Of a DNA stretch of 64,000 nt, positions 1-9,379 are shown piece by piece (position 1 is the first letter of the stretch; each line of letters starts with the position of its first letter). The stretch spans positions 1-64,000 of the forward strand of contig NZ_MTAW01000048.1 of the NCBI RefSeq assembly GCF_002154725.1, in the 5' to 3' direction. Below the pieces are notes generated by a model, which did no database searches, was not told where the DNA came from, and was given only the letters and a program-made list of their open reading frames with translations. The stretch comes from Nostoc sp. 106C. Its GTDB lineage: Bacteria; Cyanobacteriota; Cyanobacteriia; Cyanobacteriales; Nostocaceae. The position numbers and the translations under genes are program-made.

Positions 1-67
1 TCGTAGCTCATTGCTCTTTGTTTTTTGACCTGTATTTTTTCATGCTTACATTATTTGTGCAAGAGGT

Positions 68-2683
68 CTATTGTTCACAAAAAGTGATCGCTTCGTTGAT
101 TTTTCCTGTATTGGCTTTGAGCATCCCCAACTGGTGCAACGTCACCGCTTTCTGTCTTTTGTCTTCTGGTGGGCAAAGGGCTATAACTTGCTGATAGTGT
201 TCAAAGGCTTGCTCAACTAGACCAATTTCTTGTTTAGATTTACCTAATTCATAGAGAAGACGATAGTTTTCAATAATTTCTAAAGTGCCTTGACAAATTA
301 CAATTGCTTCTTGAAATCGGCTAATGTCATACCATCTATCTGCCAGAGCCGTAGCAATTTCAACCGCAATCTTTTCTACCTTCCCTCGCAATGCCAGCCG
401 ATGAATTTCTAAGCATCTTTCCTCAGTTGAGGTTTTCTTTTTTTCACACCAAAAGCGATACAACACCTCAGCCGCTTGCTTATACAAACCCTCCCCATCT
501 CCCGCTAACTGCACAGGCAAAATACGCGGCACTCGCAACGCCTCATCATGGCTCACTTCCAACAGCCCCAACGCCACTGCGCGACTAATATAATCTTCCA
601 AATTGGGGATATTCTCACAAACTGTGGCTAAAGCTTCCATCGGTACTGGTAACTCAAACACCAAACCCCGTGACAACATTTCTCGCATGGTTGTATCCAT
701 CTGTTGCAGCAGCGCCTCTGCCAAAACTTGCTCTCGCAACTCCACCGGATCTGCTTCCAAACTATTGAGAATTGCCGCTTGATCAACAGTTTTATTTTGC
801 AGAATCTTATCCAACCATTCCAGCAAGCGGGGATTACCATCCGCCAATCTCTGCGCCTGTAACTTTAATGCCTCATCTACCTGCGATTTATCACTAAAAG
901 CTGTGAGGCGATTAAACTTTTTTCGCAAATCTGCGCCTTGCAGCGCATCCAACGGCTGCTTGTGGAAATACTGCAACTGGGTAAATTCAAAATCGTAACG
1001 GCAAGTAATAATGATACGGTGGAATGTGTAATTGTCTCTAATTGCCCAAACTAAAGCTTTCAATACCTCTGCTGCTTCCGCTTGCAAACGACCTAACCCC
1101 CCTTCCCTAGCAGGGAATGGGGGAACTTGACTCACTTCTCCGCTTCGGAGAGGGGTTGGGGGTGAGGTCTCTAAATTCACTTCAAAGTCATCCAGCACCA
1201 ACAAAAACGACTTTCCACTCTCATGCAATTGCTGCAAAACTCGCCGCAACCGAAATTTTAATTCTTCATCGTAATTTTGTAAGCTTCGGCGTTGTTCGTT
1301 GTCATCCAACTTTTCCCCTAAACGACTCACCAAATTAGCTTCATCAATTCTCCCCACCCAAACAATGCGCTCAAAATTCGGCAGTCTGTCGCACAGCCTA
1401 GCTGCTAAACTACTTTTACCCAAACCGCCCATTCCATGAATCAACACCCCAACTTCATTATTTGATTGCGTCAGCACCCTTAAACAATTTTGCAACTGAC
1501 GGCGACGACCAACAAAACTTTCCCGCGTCGGGACTTTCACCTTACCCGTCGGATCTAAAAACTGGGTAGTCACAGAAGGCGGTGGTGCTGGTTTCCGTCC
1601 GCGAGTCCGTAAGGGTGTAACTAATGCACTGGGTAAATCATCTGCTGCATACAGCCGCAATAAATGCCAATCTCGCGCTTTATTCTTAATTAATGCTTGG
1701 TAGGTACTAGCAACAGCCTCAGTGATTTGCTTTCCCGCCGATAATTCCTCATACAATGCAGCAGCTGCGGCTGCTGCATCCGGATCTAAAACCTTTTGAC
1801 CCCAACCCAATACCGCTTTTGCACCCGATTTCAGCAATTCTTCTGCCATCGAAGGCACATCACCCCCATTACCTGCTTGCCCAGTGCGACAACCAGACAG
1901 GAAAATCAGTTTAGGCAGTCGAAATTGTAATTCTTCGGCGATATCTCCAGCACTAGCATAGAAAGCTTCACCTGTTGCTGTTTCTGTCACAAAGCGCGGT
2001 TGCCCATCTTGTAAAGTAGCATGACCAGTCAGGTGTAAAACATCAAAATAATCCCTGTCGTAACCATCGACTAAATAACCCAACTCCGACAAACAGCCGC
2101 TTTCTTCCACAGTCAATGCTAAAGGTTGCCGCGCCGTCGCCTCTAAAATCCGCGCTTCCTCTCCCTCAAAATCCAACACAGGTTCAACATTCAACGGCGA
2201 AGTCGCCATAAACAAAACTTGTAGCGCCCGATTTTCTGGTTCCCCTGCAACAGTCAATTTTTTTACAGCGCTATCCGACACCCACCGCACGGGAACCACC
2301 GCCGGAACACGCTGTACCAAAAAGCCATTGCCATCATGCAAAACTTCCCAAGGCAGATGGGCTAGTTTTTCTGCTGCTGCGATCGCTAACCCCCCCCCTT
2401 CCCGCCGATACTTATCTAGTAGGGATTGTAGAGTGCGATCGCTTCCATCCAACCAGTTATACAACCGCCGCCCAGTTACCGTATAATCCTCTGGGAAAGC
2501 CGAAACATAATAATCTCGCTCCGCCAACTGAATCAAATCGGTGATTTCTGATAGAGCGAGCGATGTCTGACGACAAGCCGCTTCGCGTCTACGCTTCTGA
2601 TACTCATTTGGATTATCAATAAAGTAACGTAGCTCTACGTAATTCCCATCAACTGGCTTGAGGTCGAGGTGGAGGGTTTGCAC
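68..2683 (-). CDS. CHAT protease-like / STAND NTPase / TPR protein
   Basis: 871 aa. A caspase-like CHAT domain covers about residues 100-350, with the His in HLTGH (H221) and the Cys in LSGCRTG (C265) forming the expected dyad. A STAND/NB-ARC-type NTPase follows, with P-loop GMGGLGKS (417-424) and Walker B LVLDDF (495-500). Helical and TPR-like sequence runs from about residue 780 to the end. CHAT-STAND proteins are signal-activated proteases or scaffolds in bacterial conflict and programmed-death systems; the TPRs probably sense the trigger. An EACC1-like gene lies 82 bp upstream on the same strand, so the two are probably co-transcribed. The protein stops abruptly inside a TPR-like motif (ends ITFCEQ), shorter than many relatives with long TPR arrays. 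Residues about 506-534 look like a translated dispersed repeat. Domain calls are firm; the defence role is inferred. Confidence 0.88.
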   Translation of the reverse strand: MQTLHLDLKPVDGNYVELRYFIDNPNEYQKRRREAACRQTSLALSEITDLIQLAERDYYVSAFPEDYTVTGRRLYNWLDGSDRTLQSLLDKYRREGGGLAIAAAEKLAHLPWEVLHDGNGFLVQRVPAVVPVRWVSDSAVKKLTVAGEPENRALQVLFMATSPLNVEPVLDFEGEEARILEATARQPLALTVEESGCLSELGYLVDGYDRDYFDVLHLTGHATLQDGQPRFVTETATGEAFYASAGDIAEELQFRLPKLIFLSGCRTGQAGNGGDVPSMAEELLKSGAKAVLGWGQKVLDPDAAAAAAALYEELSAGKQITEAVASTYQALIKNKARDWHLLRLYAADDLPSALVTPLRTRGRKPAPPPSVTTQFLDPTGKVKVPTRESFVGRRRQLQNCLRVLTQSNNEVGVLIHGMGGLGKSSLAARLCDRLPNFERIVWVGRIDEANLVSRLGEKLDDNEQRRSLQNYDEELKFRLRRVLQQLHESGKSFLLVLDDFEVNLETSPPTPLRSGEVSQVPPFPAREGGLGRLQAEAAEVLKALVWAIRDNYTFHRIIITCRYDFEFTQLQYFHKQPLDALQGADLRKKFNRLTAFSDKSQVDEALKLQAQRLADGNPRLLEWLDKILQNKTVDQAAILNSLEADPVELREQVLAEALLQQMDTTMREMLSRGLVFELPVPMEALATVCENIPNLEDYISRAVALGLLEVSHDEALRVPRILPVQLAGDGEGLYKQAAEVLYRFWCEKKKTSTEERCLEIHRLALRGKVEKIAVEIATALADRWYDISRFQEAIVICQGTLEIIENYRLLYELGKSKQEIGLVEQAFEHYQQVIALCPPEDKRQKAVTLHQLGMLKANTGKINEAITFCEQ
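1082..1168 (-). repeat. Dispersed palindromic repeat inserted in frame in the STAND domain
   Basis: Within the CHAT-STAND gene the DNA consists of two G/C-rich arms typical of cyanobacterial intergenic repeats: a ccttccctagcagggaa palindrome and a ctccgcttcggag palindrome followed by a ggggttgggggtgag tail. In the protein this gives a proline/glycine/arginine-rich stretch (about residues 506-534, including PPTPLRSGE and PPFPAREGG) placed directly after Walker B and before the AAEVLKALVWAI helix. The reading frame stays open through the whole insert. Confidence 0.7.
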
Positions 2684-2765
2684 GTTCTTGCTCTAGAACT
2701 TTAAGACTTCAGTATTTTCTGCAAGTCTATCACCCTCGATTCCAAAGACGCGCTCAATCGCGTCT

Positions 2766-3092
2766 CTACGATTCTAAAATTTGCCGAATTTCCTCTAACG
2801 TCGCATCTTTCAACAGCAATCGTCTACCATTTCGCCCCACAATCAACACCTTTTCAATTCTTTTACCGGACTGTTTGGCTTGATACTCTTGATACCACTT
2901 GCGAATTTGTTCAGCAATGGCAATGCTTCCTCCCACAATCCCTACAATAGTTGCAACTGTTGTAACTACTGGCTCTCGTTCCTCTGCTTCTGAACTTACC
3001 GCATAATTCCCAGATATCCCAGGAATTGCCAAAAGCGCTTCCGTTGCAGCAACAGCATCTTCACCCTCAATCGCCAACTGAATTTCTGCCAT
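2766..3092 (-). CDS. EACC1-like small membrane-anchored conflict-system component
   Basis: 108 aa from the ATG at 3092; an in-frame upstream Met at 3131 exists, but MAEIQLAIEG is the natural start of the fold. It has an N-terminal alpha/beta region, a hydrophobic glycine-rich helix (VATIVGIVGGSIAIAEQI, about residues 45-62), a basic linker and a C-terminal LLLKDATLEEIRQIL segment. This layout matches effector-associated constant component 1 (EACC1), a family found beside effectors such as CHAT and trypsin-like proteases in NTPase-driven conflict systems. The next gene downstream, on the same strand, is a CHAT-STAND protein, as expected. The molecular function of EACC1 is not established; it may tether or gate the effector. 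The family assignment is from memory of the sequence pattern. Confidence 0.6.
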   Translation of the reverse strand: MAEIQLAIEGEDAVAATEALLAIPGISGNYAVSSEAEEREPVVTTVATIVGIVGGSIAIAEQIRKWYQEYQAKQSGKRIEKVLIVGRNGRRLLLKDATLEEIRQILES

Positions 3093-3214
3093 AGATCTAC
3101 CTGCAACTATCTCCAGGCTTATTTTAAGCAAAATGCGATCGCCATTTCTCCGACTTTCTGCGATTCATTAAACCTCTTATATCGTGTTTGGTGAAAGACT
3201 TATCATTAAGACTG

Positions 3215-3386
3215 ACATGGAGACACAGAGACGCGGGAACGCGGAGAGTTTTGAATAATAAGTAGATTATCCGAACTCAGGTTACATAAGTGGTTTTCAT
3301 CTGCATACCCTGCGGAAAGCCATCTATATCAAGGTTAATTCTTCATTATGTCGGACTTCTCCGCGTCCCCATGTCCCCGCGTCCTC
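3215..3386. repeat. Inverted pair of cggggacgcggag-type dispersed repeats
   Basis: Two arms, about 3215-3247 (gagacacagagacgcggg then aacgcggaga) and about 3357-3386 (ctccgcgtccccatgtcc then ccgcgtcctc), are near reverse complements. This is the G-rich dispersed repeat family common between cyanobacterial genes. The right arm lies just downstream of the YdcF-like stop codon. A separate motif at about 3264-3285 (ccgaactcaggtta) matches the end of the short element at 43927-44151. Confidence 0.45.
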
Positions 3387-3390
3387 TTCC

Positions 3391-4089
3391 TCATCTCCCT
3401 AACTTCCCCTGATGTTCACATTTAAAACCGTGACTTTGCCAAGCTTGCATATCTACATCTGCAAGTCTTGTCACTTTCGAGCATTCTGGCTGAATAATTT
3501 GGCTTAAACCCGCCCATATCAAGCTACGAGTTACATCCAGCCCAGTTTTTAGCCAAAACTCATGATTAGCAGGAATACCTTGCTCCTGAACAATATCTGG
3601 CTCTACCCAAATGCCATTAGCTCCCAAAAGAATCTGCGCCATCCATTTAGCTCTAGGTAAGTGTGTTGGCGAAGTAATCAGTTTTACTTTATGTACTCCC
3701 CAGCGCTGCAGAATGGGAATACTATAGTAAAAATTTCCCCAAGTAGAATTTGCACAGTTTTCTAACCAAATGTTTTGTAACTCAGTATTTTCCCTTTGGA
3801 ATATTAGCCATACACATGGGTCTGGAGAACCATGAGAAATTAAAATTGGGATACTAGGGTATTTTTTAGCTTCTTTTGCTACGTATATTTCTCGGCGGAT
3901 ACTACCACCAAGCACAAACAAACCGTCTACTGGCTGGGAAGATACTGAAACTAGGGTTATAGTGGTACAGACCAGCCAAATCCCAAAGATAACGCACATC
4001 CCACAGGCTATTTTTTGTATCAAGTGCCACAGTTTCCTGAATTTTCTCCTATGGGAATCTGTTGATTTCATGGAACCATTACGTTTCAT
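3391..4089 (-). CDS. YdcF-like (DUF218) membrane protein
   Basis: 232 aa. One transmembrane helix near residues 27-50 follows a basic N-terminus. The rest fits the DUF218/YdcF fold: VDGLFVLGGSIRREI near residue 55, a TWGNFYYSI segment replacing the usual ENTxxN region, and VHKVKLITSPTHLPRA, the equivalent of the VTSxxHxxRA motif. YdcF/SanA-type proteins act at the cell envelope, but no reaction is established for this branch. The gene is monocistronic and divergent from the protease gene at 4401. A second Met at residue 7 is an alternative start. Confidence 0.75.
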   Translation of the reverse strand: MKRNGSMKSTDSHRRKFRKLWHLIQKIACGMCVIFGIWLVCTTITLVSVSSQPVDGLFVLGGSIRREIYVAKEAKKYPSIPILISHGSPDPCVWLIFQRENTELQNIWLENCANSTWGNFYYSIPILQRWGVHKVKLITSPTHLPRAKWMAQILLGANGIWVEPDIVQEQGIPANHEFWLKTGLDVTRSLIWAGLSQIIQPECSKVTRLADVDMQAWQSHGFKCEHQGKLGR

Positions 4090-4400
4090 TACACAGTTAC
4101 GAAAAGCTTGGTTAGTCAGTGTTTAAAATACCAGCAACTAAGCTAGCAAAGTGCTATCTTATAAAAGTAATCAAGGGTGTAAAGTTGACACATATAAAAG
4201 TGTCATATTCGCCTAGATTATCGTCCCGGAGAAAGCTAGCAAACAGAGAAATGATTGTTAAAAAGTAAAGCTGTATTTTCAGTATCATTTCTACTTGAAA
4301 TGATCAAAAAGTAACGCTTAACTTGAGTATAAAAACTTAAAATTTTCTGGAAATCCTGATTGCTAAACTGTCAACAACACAATTATTCCAGCTGATATAC
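4090..4400. other. Divergent intergenic region, YdcF-like / Ctp protease
   Basis: 311 bp, AT-rich, between two divergent genes, so it must hold promoters for both. No factor site, RNA or repeat was recognised. Confidence 0.5.
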
Positions 4401-5738
4401 ATGAACCAATCTGCGAAACGTTACTCACCGCTCCAAGTAGCCTTGATTGGTGGAGCGATCGCCACGACAGCCACTGTATCTGTATTTGGTCCCGCTTGGA
4501 CTCGCTGCGTTCGTGCTGCCCTACAAGATAGCCCGAAAGCAATAGTAGACCAAGTATGGCAATTGGTGAATCGTGAATACGTTGATGGTAAATTTAATCA
4601 ACAAGATTGGCAAGCTACTAGACAGAGCCTTTTAAATAAAAACTATTCTTCTCGGGAAGACGCTTATGTCGCAATTCGCGAAGCTTTAAAAACTTTGGGC
4701 GATCCATATACTCGGTTTATGGACCCCAAACAGTATGAAGCTTTAACTAGCCAAACTTCAGGAGAAGTTTCTGGGATTGGCATTCGCATGGAATTGAACG
4801 ACAAAACCAAGCGGCTGACTGTTGTGGAAGCTATAGAAAATTCCCCAGCGCTCAAAGCAGGTATTAAAGCAGGCGATGAAATTTTGGCTATTGATGGTAA
4901 ACCCACTCAACAAATGAAAGTGGATGATGCCTCCAAATTGATTCGCGGCAAAGCTGGTACTGCTTTGACTTTGCGGCTGGGACGGACAGGGCAGAGTGTT
5001 TTTGATCTAAAGCTAACCCGGGCTACTATCGAAGTGCCAACAGTGCGTTACACCCTCAAGCAAGAAGGTAACCGCCGCGTTGGCTATATTCGTTTACGAG
5101 AGTTTAGTTCCCATGCAGGCGAGCAAATGCGGCGAGCTATCCGCGATTTGAACAGTAAGCAAGTTAACGCTTATGTCTTAGATTTGCGAGGCAATCCTGG
5201 CGGTTTATTGCAAGCAAGCATTGAAATTGCTCGGATGTGGCTGGATAACGGCGGCATTGTCCGTACAGTAGATCGTCAGGGAGGAACTGAGGATACTAAA
5301 GCTAATCGTACTGCTCTGACTAATCTTCCGTTAGCAGTGTTGGTAGATGGTAATTCCGCTAGTGCTAGCGAGATCTTAACAGGAGCACTCAAAGATAATA
5401 AGCGAGCAGTAGTTGTTGGTAGTCAAACCTTTGGTAAAGCCTTAGTGCAGTCAGTTCATGAACTCACAGATGGTTCCGGTTTGGCAGTCACCATTGCCCA
5501 CTATTACACACCTAAAGGAACTGACATTAACCATAAAGGAATTACACCAGATATCAAGCAAGAATTAACAGAAGCCCAAGAGCGTCAGCTAGCATCTAAT
5601 CCAGATTTAGTTGGCACGAAAAACGATCCGCAATATGCGCGGGCAATTACAGCTCTATCTAATAGTAACTTCGCTCAACCACCAGCCAGTCAAACTACTG
5701 GAGCCATGAGTATTCGTGCTAGAGACTTGAAATTTTAA
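4401..5738 (+). CDS. Carboxyl-terminal processing protease (S41 family)
   Basis: 445 aa. An N-terminal hydrophobic segment (residues 12-33) acts as a signal or anchor for export to the thylakoid lumen or periplasm. A PDZ domain lies at about 115-205 and the S41 peptidase core at about 215-390. In the core, S321 (within NSASASEI) and K346 (within TFGKALVQ) have the 25-residue spacing of the Ser/Lys dyad of D1 C-terminal processing protease. Cyanobacteria have several paralogues (CtpA, CtpB, CtpC); CtpA matures the photosystem II D1 protein. Which paralogue this is cannot be settled from sequence alone, so no symbol is given. It is flanked by unrelated genes and appears monocistronic. Confidence 0.93.
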   Translation: MNQSAKRYSPLQVALIGGAIATTATVSVFGPAWTRCVRAALQDSPKAIVDQVWQLVNREYVDGKFNQQDWQATRQSLLNKNYSSREDAYVAIREALKTLGDPYTRFMDPKQYEALTSQTSGEVSGIGIRMELNDKTKRLTVVEAIENSPALKAGIKAGDEILAIDGKPTQQMKVDDASKLIRGKAGTALTLRLGRTGQSVFDLKLTRATIEVPTVRYTLKQEGNRRVGYIRLREFSSHAGEQMRRAIRDLNSKQVNAYVLDLRGNPGGLLQASIEIARMWLDNGGIVRTVDRQGGTEDTKANRTALTNLPLAVLVDGNSASASEILTGALKDNKRAVVVGSQTFGKALVQSVHELTDGSGLAVTIAHYYTPKGTDINHKGITPDIKQELTEAQERQLASNPDLVGTKNDPQYARAITALSNSNFAQPPASQTTGAMSIRARDLKF

Positions 5739-6094
5739 GGATTGAGGAATTGATTCAGTAGTGCTGAGTCTTGAGTTGTGAGTGCTGAGTGAAACTCCAT
5801 AACTAAGAGTTAGGGGATTGAATAAAGAATTCGTTTCTTTTTCTCTACGACTAAAGTTGAGGGCTTTAAACTAATTGTCTAGTTGCGAGCACTAATGTGC
5901 TTTGATAAAGCTCAGCACTCAGCACTCACTACTGGGAACTATTTCGGTAATTGATTGCCTTACTCAATTTCCTCCCAATATCTAGTTGCTAAGAATATTA
6001 GGTTTTGAGAATTTGGCAAACTGCCTATCTTAACTGATTTTAAGACTTTGGATTGGGAATACTAGTTAGTAATCCTATGCCAAAGTTTTAATTT
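5739..6094. repeat. Intergenic region with inverted heptad repeats
   Basis: The 356-bp gap holds a run of agtgctgagt-type heptads at about 5757-5792 and a reverse-complement run (ctcagcactcagcactcact) at about 5910-5931. They could pair as a large stem between the protease and glycosyltransferase genes. These are short tandemly repeated sequences of the type typical of Nostocales. No gene or terminator with a clear T-tract was seen. Confidence 0.6.
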
Positions 6095-7063
6095 ATGAAT
6101 CATTCTCCTGTTCATGCAACCACCACCCACAGCTTTTTGCCTAAGGTGTCGGTGGTTGTACCTATTTATAATGGTGAGATAGATTTACCAGATTTAATCT
6201 CCTGTTTGTTGTCTCAAACTTACCCAAAAGACCGGGTGGAGTATTTGCTGGTAGATAATAACAGTAGCGATCGCACTCTTACTTTCCTCAAAACAGCTGC
6301 GGAACTTTCTCCCCTCACCATTCACCCTTTGAGTGAAAATCAAATTCAAAGCTCCTATGCAGCTCGTAACACTGGCATTCGCTCTGCCACAGGTGAAATT
6401 ATTGCTTTTACTGATGCTGATTGCCGTCCGCAGCCACAGTGGCTAGAATCATTAATTCAACCTTTTATCAACCTGGACGTAGTAATTGTTGTAGGTGAAA
6501 TTACAGCGCTACCAGGTAAAAGTATTTTAGAACAACACGCCGACCGCCAAGAAACTCTATCGCAAAAGCACACCCTTTCCCATCACTTCTGTGCTTACGG
6601 TCAAACTGCTAATTTAGCCATTCGCCGTCTCGCCTTGGAAAAAGTCGGTTTGTTTCGCCCCTATCTCACTACTGGGGGTGATGCAGATATTTGTTGGCGA
6701 ATTCTGATGGCAAAAATTGGAAAATTAGAATTTGCTCCAAATGCAGTAGTCCAACATCGCCACCGCACTACACTTAAGGAACTTCAAAGCCAATGGCGGC
6801 GCTATGGGCGTTCAAATCGCTACCTGCATGAACTGTACGGTGTGGAGTTAATGCCAGGGCTGACACGTAAGGAATATTATTATCGCTTAGTACGCTGGTT
6901 AGTGAAAGAAATACCAAAAAATATTTTGAAGGCGATCGCAGGTAAAGCTAGCTTTGTAGACTTTTTAAGTACTCCTATAGGCTTATTTACAGCTAAAGCG
7001 CGTTACTTAGGTCAAAGTGAAGCCAAACTACCAGAACAAGCTCAGATCATTGATTGGTTATAA
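6095..7063 (+). CDS. Family 2 glycosyltransferase
   Basis: 322 aa. GT-A fold: VSVVVPIYNGE (residues 18-28), the VDNNSSDRT nucleotide-binding motif (53-61), ARNTGIRSATGEIIAFTDAD ending in the metal-binding DxD (D107-D109), and a later TGGDADICWRI segment in the acceptor/catalytic region. No membrane helices are obvious, so the enzyme is probably cytoplasmic or peripheral. It transfers a sugar from a nucleotide donor to an unknown acceptor, plausibly a polysaccharide or glycolipid. It stands alone, with no polysaccharide cluster around it. Confidence 0.88.
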   Translation: MNHSPVHATTTHSFLPKVSVVVPIYNGEIDLPDLISCLLSQTYPKDRVEYLLVDNNSSDRTLTFLKTAAELSPLTIHPLSENQIQSSYAARNTGIRSATGEIIAFTDADCRPQPQWLESLIQPFINLDVVIVVGEITALPGKSILEQHADRQETLSQKHTLSHHFCAYGQTANLAIRRLALEKVGLFRPYLTTGGDADICWRILMAKIGKLEFAPNAVVQHRHRTTLKELQSQWRRYGRSNRYLHELYGVELMPGLTRKEYYYRLVRWLVKEIPKNILKAIAGKASFVDFLSTPIGLFTAKARYLGQSEAKLPEQAQIIDWL

Positions 7064-7217
7064 AAATTTTTTATTACTCAAGGGTAAATAGTTATTTCTT
7101 CTTTATCTTCCTTGTTTCCCGCCTCTGCGCAACCTTGTCCTTTTATTTACGCTCCTTGTGTCCAATGCTTGCCAACTTTCGCTAAATTGGAAAAAGGTAG
7201 ACTCAAGGAAATTTTAA

Positions 7218-7913
7218 ATGTCAGCACAATTGTTATTGGTAGATGATGAACCGGGATTGCGGGAAGCCGTAAAAGACTATTTGCAAGAAAGCGGTTTCAG
7301 CGTTCAAGTCGCCAGTAACGCCCGTGAAGGCTGGGATTTGATGCAGCAGAATACGCCTGACTTAGTGATTTCTGACATCATGATGCCTCAAGTGGACGGT
7401 TATCAGTTCCTGAAACAACTACGAGAAGACCCTCGGTTTCAAGCACTTCCTGTAGTATTTTTAACTGCTAAGGGGATGACAGGCGATCGCATCCAAGGTT
7501 ATCAAGCTGGTGTTGATGCTTACTTACCCAAACCCTTCGATCCAGATGAGCTAATTGCCATCGTAGAAAACTTACTTTCCCGACGCATGGCTAAACCTCA
7601 CGCTACAGGTGAAGATACTGAAACACCTGATATAGCTGAACTAGCCAATCAGATTGCCCAAATAAAGGCGTTGTTAACTCAAAGAAGCGCTATCTCTCAA
7701 TCACCAGCACCTTTTAAAATTGACTTAACTCCTAGAGAACAAAGTGTTTTAAATTTGGTAGCTGAAGGATTGATGAATAAAGAAATCGCCCGTCGCTTAG
7801 AGACAAGCGTCCGTAATGTCGAAAAGTACGTTAGTCGTTTGTTTAGCAAAACTGGTACGAATAGCCGCACTGAGTTGGTTCGTTTTGCCTTAGAACATGG
7901 TCTTGCTAAATAA
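7218..7913 (+). CDS. NarL/LuxR-type response regulator, Rre1/Ycf29-like
   Basis: 231 aa. Receiver domain at residues 1-122 with acidic pair D9/D10, phospho-acceptor D53 (VISDIMMP) and K105 (LPKPFDPDE). A linker of about 40 residues follows, then a LuxR-type helix-turn-helix at about 166-227 (LTPREQSVLNLVAEGLMNKE). The receiver sequence, with DGYQFLKQLREDPRFQALPV and FLTAKGMTGDR, resembles Rre1/Ycf29, the conserved cyanobacterial and red-plastid regulator paired with Hik2/Hik34 in stress responses. No kinase gene is adjacent, as usual for orphan cyanobacterial regulators. The architecture is certain; the orthology is a recognition-based call. Confidence 0.85.
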   Translation: MSAQLLLVDDEPGLREAVKDYLQESGFSVQVASNAREGWDLMQQNTPDLVISDIMMPQVDGYQFLKQLREDPRFQALPVVFLTAKGMTGDRIQGYQAGVDAYLPKPFDPDELIAIVENLLSRRMAKPHATGEDTETPDIAELANQIAQIKALLTQRSAISQSPAPFKIDLTPREQSVLNLVAEGLMNKEIARRLETSVRNVEKYVSRLFSKTGTNSRTELVRFALEHGLAK

Positions 7914-8518
7914 CCGTTATCAACTGCGTACACAAGGATAGATGAGGAACAAAGGAGCAGGGTGCAGGGGGACAATAAATACTAACTTTTGACCCTTGAC
8001 CCTTGACTCTTGACCTCTTAGCAAAATGAATTCAACCCTGATGATTTAGTCAAAATTATCCTATATGTATGCCAGTTGTGAGGGCGGAATGTAACTTCAA
8101 GCTCGCAAAATACACATTCAACAATTGCGATCGCTCAACACAAGAGTGATAAATTGCGCAATTTTCGTAATCTTTAGACTATATCAAGCAGATTATCGCT
8201 CGCAAGTACTTCGCCAACTTGAAGTAACACCCTGATTAAATGTATTCCCCAGAACTAGAATTTTTGAAAAACTATAACCGCCCTGGTGAGAAAGGCATAA
8301 CTGCATTAGTAGGCACCCAAGTATTTCCGTAGTGCAAAGGGTGAGGGCTACTGTGACGCTTTCTTTGGCTTTTTTGAGGAGAGAATCAGCTCCAAGCCTA
8401 GGTTTTAGATTACACAAGCCAACTCAATAAATGTTAGAGCAAATGACAAATTACATCTAGAAAATTTACCATTTGATGCTCAATTTACAACTTGCCACTA
8501 CTTAATTAATACAGATAA
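7914..8518. other. Intergenic region, no convincing gene
   Basis: 605 bp between convergent genes. It contains a short heptad run at about 7987-8017 (ttgaccc / ttgactc units). A 30-codon open frame starts at 8239 but has no ribosome site and no recognisable product. Nothing else was identified. Confidence 0.5.
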
Positions 8519-8800
8519 TTATTGACTATTGTCGGCAAAGTTACGTAAGCGCATTAACTGACGTCGCATTTGCGGTGAAGCTTTGAACTCAGAAATTTCC
8601 TGAGCTTTGACCGACGCTTGCAGCGTCTCCAAAAAGTCATCAGACCCTTCGGTTAAAGCATCTAATAGTACCTGTAACAGTTGCTCGCGATCGCCCAATA
8701 GACTCTTTTCCTCAATTAAACGGAATTTGAGATGGATTTCGCACTCATAAACACCTACTTCAATATTATTTATTTGGCGTGGTAAGGCTTTGGAGTTCAT
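8519..8800 (-). CDS. Small conserved cyanobacterial protein, Npun_R1517-like
   Basis: 93 aa, charged and mostly helical, without membrane segments. Sequence features are an EVGVYECEIHLKFRLIEE beta-rich start, a LLGDREQLLQVLLDAL helix, and a C-terminal SPQMRRQLMRLRNF basic stretch. It resembles the family annotated as Npun_R1517 heterocyst-differentiation regulators in Nostocales; I recognise the pattern but cannot verify it. The upstream non-coding stretch is long (about 1.5 kb to ndhM), which could accommodate developmental control. No perfect NtcA box was found upstream; only a 5-of-6 match lies at 8936-8949. The coding call is good, the function weak. Confidence 0.65.
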   Translation of the reverse strand: MNSKALPRQINNIEVGVYECEIHLKFRLIEEKSLLGDREQLLQVLLDALTEGSDDFLETLQASVKAQEISEFKASPQMRRQLMRLRNFADNSQ

Positions 8801-9379
8801 AGATTTGAGGATTCCTTTACTTGGTGGTCATGAAGTTTAGGAGTTAAATCTCCAGCAAAATTCTTTATATTTTCTTGTGAATCCAAAGTGTTTGAATTAA
8901 GAATTATTCTTTATCCATCACATTTGTATTCCATTTCACTCTCCTCTCGTTTTTTTCACTTCATACTTTACACTGCTTAGGCTGTAATGTCCCTGCGCCA
9001 GAGGTGTGCAGGTAAGCCATAACTATTATTCAGTTTTTAAGATTCTATACAATAAAGTTTCTGTAAGAAGTTGTTCGAGCTTTTTAAAGGTTTTTACATC
9101 AACTTTATCTTAACGTCAACAACAGTTTGGGATTTTACTGAAAATTTAGTATTTTTACGTAAGTGATCGCACTAAATTTCTTCTTTTTGATGAAAGTCTA
9201 AGGTAGTTGTACCATAACTACGTAAATCTACTAGATGTACATTTTTTTTATCCTAAAATTTTAGAAGACGTTAAGCAGCAAAGTCGTTAAAGGTTGATTT
9301 TTGATCTGAATCAAAATTATAGACACTGAAACACGCTGATTACAGCCTATTACAAAGTGACAAAATTGAAGCAGTCAGA

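Noticed and set aside
8239-8331. 30-codon frame beginning MYSPELEFLK
   Set aside because: No Shine-Dalgarno, no membrane or known small photosystem subunit sequence, no conserved context.
8936-8949. NtcA-like box upstream of the 93-aa gene
   Set aside because: GTG-N8-TAC is five of six and no TAN3T follows at 22-23 bases.
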